A stretch of 10,777 nt of DNA from SAR86 cluster bacterium (lineage in GTDB: Bacteria; Pseudomonadota; Gammaproteobacteria; Pseudomonadales; Azotimanducaceae), in the NCBI GenBank assembly GCA_013204195.1, contig JABMOJ010000478.1:1-10777 (forward strand), written 5' to 3'. Under the pieces are notes generated by a model. The model did no database searches. It saw only the letters and a list, made by a program, of their open reading frames with translations, and had not been told where the DNA came from. Of the stretch, positions 8,131 through 10,777 are shown one piece after another. The stretch's first letter is position 1. Each line of letters starts with the position of its first letter. Position numbers and translations under genes: made by a program.

Positions 8131-8165
8131 CCGTCATTAAGGAGTCATTACGGCATCATTATGAT
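8131..8165 (+). promoter_or_regulatory. Pho-box-like triple 11-bp direct repeat with -10 hexamer
   Basis: Three heptamers sit exactly 11 bp apart: CCGTCAT (8131-8137), GAGTCAT (8142-8148) and GCATCAT (8153-8159). The PhoB box consensus is CTGTCAT repeated at 11 bp; the copies match at about 6, 5 and 4 of 7 positions. TATGAT (8160-8165) follows the second copy by 11 bases, the spacing seen in PhoB-activated promoters where the box replaces the -35. It would drive transcription rightwards. Other OmpR/PhoB-family regulators bind repeats of similar period, so the regulator is not certain. Confidence 0.4.
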
Positions 8166-8252
8166 ACCCACAGCCACGCACACCCCAGCCGGCATCGGCA
8201 AATCGAAATCATACCGGGCACTTTGACGCGACAGAGGACACAAAAAGACGCC

Positions 8253-8272
8253 AATGTGAGCGGCATCACGTT
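8253..8272. promoter_or_regulatory. CRP/Vfr-type binding site
   Basis: The core TGTGA-N6-TCACG (8255-8270) matches the CRP consensus TGTGA-N6-TCACA at nine of ten core positions, and the symmetry extends outward as AA...TT. The centre is at about 8262.5. A TTTAAC hexamer at 8292-8297 is placed as in a class II CRP promoter (centre near -41.5), giving a start near 8304 and a leader of about 100 nt before the small ORF. The oxidoreductase start is almost 300 bp away, so control of the small ORF is more likely. Confidence 0.45.
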
Positions 8273-8337
8273 ATTGAGTGCGTCACAATAATTTAACACC
8301 AACTCGGCGCAAGATGGATCCGTAACGCTATCTTAGG

Positions 8338-8392
8338 GATAGCTTGGAGATAGTTTGGAGATAGTTTGGAGATAGCTTGGAGATACCTGAGA
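8338..8392 (+). repeat. 11-bp tandem repeat array (4 good units plus 1 degenerate)
   Basis: The unit GATAG(C/T)TTGGA occurs at 8338, 8349, 8360 and 8371. A degenerate fifth copy (GATACCTGAGA) is at 8382-8392. The period equals about one helical turn. Each junction creates GGAGA, an SD-like core, just upstream of the true SD of the small ORF. GCTATC at 8327-8332 is complementary to GATAGC of unit 1 (loop TTAGG) and also to unit 4, so alternative hairpins are possible. Confidence 0.85.
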
Positions 8393-8394
8393 GG
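8391..8394 (+). promoter_or_regulatory. Ribosome binding site of the small ORF
   Basis: GAGG (within TGAGAGG) lies eight bases before the ATG at 8403. Good spacing is the main reason for accepting this short ORF. An in-frame TGA at 8388-8390 excludes a longer start. Confidence 0.5.
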
Positions 8395-8402
8395 CAAAAA
8401 TC

Positions 8403-8501
8403 ATGACCCATCACTCGCGAACCAACATCGAGAATCCATTGAAACGCCTCTGCCTGCTTATTTTCCTGGCTGCAACAATCTCAACTATGGTGGCAGCCTG
8501 A
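8403..8501 (+). CDS. Predicted 32-residue small membrane protein
   Basis: This ORF has 32 codons with ATG, a well-spaced SD (GAGG, 8 bases), and a TGA at 8499-8501. Residues 1-15 are polar (two His, Arg, Asn, then KR at 14-15). Residues 16-32 are a single hydrophobic segment (LCLLIFLAATISTMVAA), so it is either a one-helix inner-membrane miniprotein or a signal-peptide-like peptide. It is the only plus-strand gene I accept, and it ends two bases before the coaX stop, convergently. Possible upstream control comes from the CRP-like and Pho-box-like sites and from the repeat array in its leader. I recognise no family. Chance occurrence is possible at this length; the combination of SD, hydrophobic profile and organised leader favours a real gene. 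Confidence 0.45.
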   Translation: MTHHSRTNIENPLKRLCLLIFLAATISTMVAA

Positions 8502-8503
8502 AC

Positions 8504-9274
8504 TCACTTGTTGAGTCGAATAATTTCCATCAACCCGGTCAGAATAAGATCTGGCACCAGATGATCAAATAATTTTTCGCGGCTAAAGAGTTGCGCAAAA
8601 CCACCCGTACCGATCACCAGGGGTGCCTCATCACTAAACACCTCGGCCGTAATTCGTGCCACTAGCTCACGCATCATGCCAACATTGGACCAATACAACC
8701 CAGCCTGAATGCTTTCTATGGTCGAGCGTCCGAAGGCAGAAGCCGGCGGCACTATCTCCACGGACGGCAACTGGGCCGTCTTGGCTTCCAGCGCTTCCAT
8801 CGCTAAACGCACGCCCGGTATGATATTGCCTCCCAGGAACTCCTTGTCTCGAGTAATCGCGCAAAGGGTCGTTGCCGTGCCGAAATCCGCGACGATCAGA
8901 TTACGGCCGGGAAACAGCTTGATAGCACCTACAGCATCAGCGATTCGATCAGCGCCTACCTCTTTCGGGTCACGATAGCTGATCTTCAAGCCGGTCTTGA
9001 TACCAGGCCGCAGAATCAAGGGCTCCACCCCGAAATACTTCTGACAGCAAGCACGCAACGAATACAGCATATCGGGTACGACGCAACAGATAGCGATGAA
9101 TTGAACCGCATCAGGATCCATTTGATTTTCCCGCAACACTGAACGAAAGAAGACCCCTAACTCGTCAGAAGATGAGTGTTCAAGGGAAGTCCGCCGAAAT
9201 TGAGCGCATAAACGGCCATCATCAAACAGGCCACCGTAGACCTGCGAATTACCAACATCCAGACATAAAATCAT
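8504..9274 (-). CDS. coaX: Type III pantothenate kinase
   Basis: The product is 256 residues, the normal length for the family. It phosphorylates pantothenate to 4'-phosphopantothenate with ATP, the first step of CoA synthesis from pantothenate. Type III enzymes belong to the ASKHA fold, need a monovalent cation and are not inhibited by CoA. Diagnostic motifs are all present: DVGNS (6-10) for phosphate binding, EVGADRIADAVGA (105-117) with D109 as the likely catalytic base, ADFGTATT (129-136), GGNIIPG (148-154) and GTGG (222-225). The start ATG overlaps the panC stop by four bases (ATGA), so translation is probably coupled. It ends the pan operon. No terminator with a T-run is visible after it; only a 5-bp stem is seen at the stop codon. 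Confidence 0.96.
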   Translation of the reverse strand: MILCLDVGNSQVYGGLFDDGRLCAQFRRTSLEHSSSDELGVFFRSVLRENQMDPDAVQFIAICCVVPDMLYSLRACCQKYFGVEPLILRPGIKTGLKISYRDPKEVGADRIADAVGAIKLFPGRNLIVADFGTATTLCAITRDKEFLGGNIIPGVRLAMEALEAKTAQLPSVEIVPPASAFGRSTIESIQAGLYWSNVGMMRELVARITAEVFSDEAPLVIGTGGFAQLFSREKLFDHLVPDLILTGLMEIIRLNK

Positions 9275-10053
9275 CGAGCTACCTGCTTGAGTGGAATATT
9301 ATCGATTAAACGGACTTGATTAACGCCCTCGCCGAGTCGGGCGGCGGCAAAACGGCGCGCTTCGCCAGTGACCACATAGTCAACCGCAAACCCTAGCTCG
9401 GTTAACTGACGGGCAACTTCAGCATCACTACTGGCGCTGCCTAGCAACGCATAGAGACGCGGCGCTAGCTGCCGACCCGCCTCATCAAGATGTACATTTC
9501 GCGAACTGAAGGCCAAGCCTGATGCCTCCCTGATCGTGGGACAGGGAACGATCTCGCCATCCAAAAACAACGCATGAGCCATACCCTGGATCAATTCGAA
9601 TTGCTGGTAATCCTTTTCTCCGAAATAGGTCCAGTGGGGTTTAACGATATTCAGCAACTTCATCACGACGGTGAGAACCCCAGTGAAGTGCCCCTCGCGG
9701 TGTCGACCACACAGCGTCTTGCTGAAGTGTCGCTCGTCTACGGCATAGCGAAACCCATCCACATAAATCTCGTCGTAACGAGGCAGTAGCACCGCATCTA
9801 CGCCACAGGTTTTCGCCAATAAGAGATCTTGATCGAGACGATCAGGGTATTTTTTTAAATCATCGGGATTGTCGAATTGGGTCGGATTCACATAAATACT
9901 CAGCACCGTCTGGTCGGCTTCAGTCACGCTACGCTCGATCAACGACTGGTGGCCAATATGCAACGCCCCCATAGTCGGCACAAAACCGATTCGGTCTGTG
10001 CCTGACGCACGGCGCCAAACCTGGAACGCATCGATAGTATCGAAGACCTTCAT
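9271..10053 (-). CDS. panC: Pantoate--beta-alanine ligase (pantothenate synthetase)
   Basis: The product is 260 residues. The enzyme joins pantoate and beta-alanine through a pantoyl-adenylate to make pantothenate in the cytoplasm. It keeps the nucleotidyltransferase-fold signatures: PTMGALHIGH (26-35, with the HxGH histidines H32 and H35), VNPTQF (55-60), GHFTGV (121-126), FGEKDYQQ (144-151, the KMSKS-like site) and SSRN (183-186). It is about 20 residues shorter than E. coli PanC (283), and the loss lies in the C-terminal domain, which still ends with the conserved RLIDN (247-251 region). The substrate-site READGL of other PanCs reads REASGL here. The ATG overlaps the panB stop by four bases. 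I see no strong SD, which fits translational coupling. Confidence 0.96.
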   Translation of the reverse strand: MKVFDTIDAFQVWRRASGTDRIGFVPTMGALHIGHQSLIERSVTEADQTVLSIYVNPTQFDNPDDLKKYPDRLDQDLLLAKTCGVDAVLLPRYDEIYVDGFRYAVDERHFSKTLCGRHREGHFTGVLTVVMKLLNIVKPHWTYFGEKDYQQFELIQGMAHALFLDGEIVPCPTIREASGLAFSSRNVHLDEAGRQLAPRLYALLGSASSDAEVARQLTELGFAVDYVVTGEARRFAAARLGEGVNQVRLIDNIPLKQVAR

Positions 10054-10777
10054 CGGTAGGATTCTGCCAGGGTTGGAAATCCTCCCGCAACAACATCACC
10101 ATGAAACTGATTGACCGCATCACTCACCACGCTATGACCGCTGGCGTACTGGCGCAAGAACTTCGGCTTGAACTTTGGATTAACGCCCAACAGGTCCTGC
10201 AAAACCAGGACTTGGCCATCGGTCTGGGGCCCTGCACCAATGCCAATAGTCGGTATCTTCAGAGCTTGGCTCACACAACCACCCAGTGCCGTCGGCACAC
10301 ACTCTAACACCAAGGAAAAACATCCCGCGGCCTCTAACCGCCGCGCACCTTCAACTATCTTTGCGGCATTTACCTCATCTTTGCCCTGCACACGATGACC
10401 GCCAAGATTATGAATGGACTGCGGCGTCAAACCCAGGTGACCCATGACCGGCACGCCGGCCTCGACGATATGGCGAATGATCTCTAGTTGATGACTATCG
10501 CCTTCAATTTTGACCGCGTGGGCACCCGCTTGCATGAGCCGCTCCACCGTATCCATCGCAACGCCAAGGCCCTTGCTACAGGTGAGAAATGGCATATCTG
10601 CAACAATAAATTTGTCAGGCGCACCTCGGGCGACCGCACCCACATGTAACGTCATCATGTCCGCGGTAGCGTGCACTGTGGATTCATAACCATACATCAC
10701 AACCGCCAACGAGTCGCCGACCAACAGGCAATCGATCTCTGTCGTGTTCAGTATCTGGGCGGACCAATGGTCATAAC
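10050..10777 (-). CDS. panB: 3-methyl-2-oxobutanoate hydroxymethyltransferase (5' end outside window)
   Basis: Ketopantoate hydroxymethyltransferase adds a one-carbon unit from 5,10-methylenetetrahydrofolate to alpha-ketoisovalerate, the first committed step to pantothenate. The frame stays open to the window edge: 17 codons before the TTG at 10724 read YDHWSAQILNTTEIDCL, matching the conserved AYD region of PanB. The gene is therefore truncated by the window and does not start at 10724. About 241 residues are visible of a usual 264 or so, so about 20 are missing. Conserved Mg2+ and catalytic residues are present in VGDS, ADMPF, KIEG and LECVP (catalytic Glu). GHLGLTPQS and IGIGAG are further family signatures. 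panC follows with an ATGA overlap. Confidence 0.96.
   Translation of the reverse strand, partial: YDHWSAQILNTTEIDCLLVGDSLAVVMYGYESTVHATADMMTLHVGAVARGAPDKFIVADMPFLTCSKGLGVAMDTVERLMQAGAHAVKIEGDSHQLEIIRHIVEAGVPVMGHLGLTPQSIHNLGGHRVQGKDEVNAAKIVEGARRLEAAGCFSLVLECVPTALGGCVSQALKIPTIGIGAGPQTDGQVLVLQDLLGVNPKFKPKFLRQYASGHSVVSDAVNQFHGDVVAGGFPTLAESYR

Larger units (their letters stand above)
7968..8402. other. Intergenic regulatory region, no confident gene
   Basis: This 435-bp stretch lies between the GTG of the oxidoreductase (minus) and a small plus-strand ORF. From left to right I see no convincing minus-strand promoter near the oxidoreductase. A TTATAG hexamer at 7979-7984 (minus) has no matching -35 and is very close to the start codon. 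I do see three ordered elements: a Pho-box-like triple repeat with a -10 (8131-8165), a CRP-like palindrome (8253-8272) and an 11-bp tandem array (8338-8392). An unconvincing 59-codon frame also crosses the region. Confidence 0.6.

Noticed and set aside
7852..8226. Plus-strand ORF of 124 codons overlapping the start of the oxidoreductase
   Set aside because: Antisense to the well-supported FAD domain, no SD and no domain; a shadow frame.
8112..8291. Plus-strand ORF of 59 codons with a His-rich N-terminal half
   Set aside because: No SD before the ATG, no recognisable motif, and it covers the Pho-box-like and CRP-like sites. A chance frame is more likely; conservation would be needed to revive it.
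8502..8516. ACTCA/TGAGT hairpin at the convergent stops, considered as a terminator
   Set aside because: The stem is 5 bp, has little GC and lacks a T-tract on either strand.

Overview
The window looks like chromosomal DNA from a Gram-negative bacterium, most likely an uncultured marine-type gammaproteobacterium. The evidence is mid-range GC, a classical lipobox, Shine-Dalgarno starts, a multihaem c-type cytochrome, and pantothenate/CoA genes with a type III pantothenate kinase. The taxonomic placement is inference. Nearly everything is on the minus strand and is read from high to low coordinates.

The right part (8504-10777) is a tight CoA-precursor operon, panB (cut by the window end) - panC - coaX. 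Each junction is a 4-base ATGA overlap. It makes pantoate, then pantothenate, then 4'-phosphopantothenate.

The middle (7968-8402) has no confident gene but holds ordered sequence. There is a three-unit 11-bp direct repeat like a Pho box with a -10 hexamer after it, a near-consensus CRP-type palindrome, and an 11-bp tandem array whose units carry GGAG. This array ends just before the ribosome binding site of a 32-codon plus-strand ORF (8403-8501), a probable small membrane protein that runs convergently into coaX.

The left part (1-7967) is a five-gene minus-strand cluster that reads as an electron-transfer chain across the cell envelope. In order it has: a cytoplasmic FAD/NAD(P)-type oxidoreductase fused to two cyclic-nucleotide-binding domains and a four-[4Fe-4S] ferredoxin domain; a five-helix membrane protein with two H-x13-H pairs suited to two b haems; a membrane-anchored decahaem cytochrome c with a cytoplasmic FHA domain; a lipoprotein with two GlcG/HbpS-like domains; and an exported protein cut by the window start that could be an outer-membrane protein. 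Spacings are 7 bp, 81 bp, 1 bp and an 11-bp overlap.

The proposed path is NAD(P)H - FAD - Fe-S - haem b - haems c - an envelope partner. Regulatory domains (cNMP and FHA) sit inside two of the redox proteins. I do not recognise this as a named system, and the electron path is inferred from domain content, not shown.
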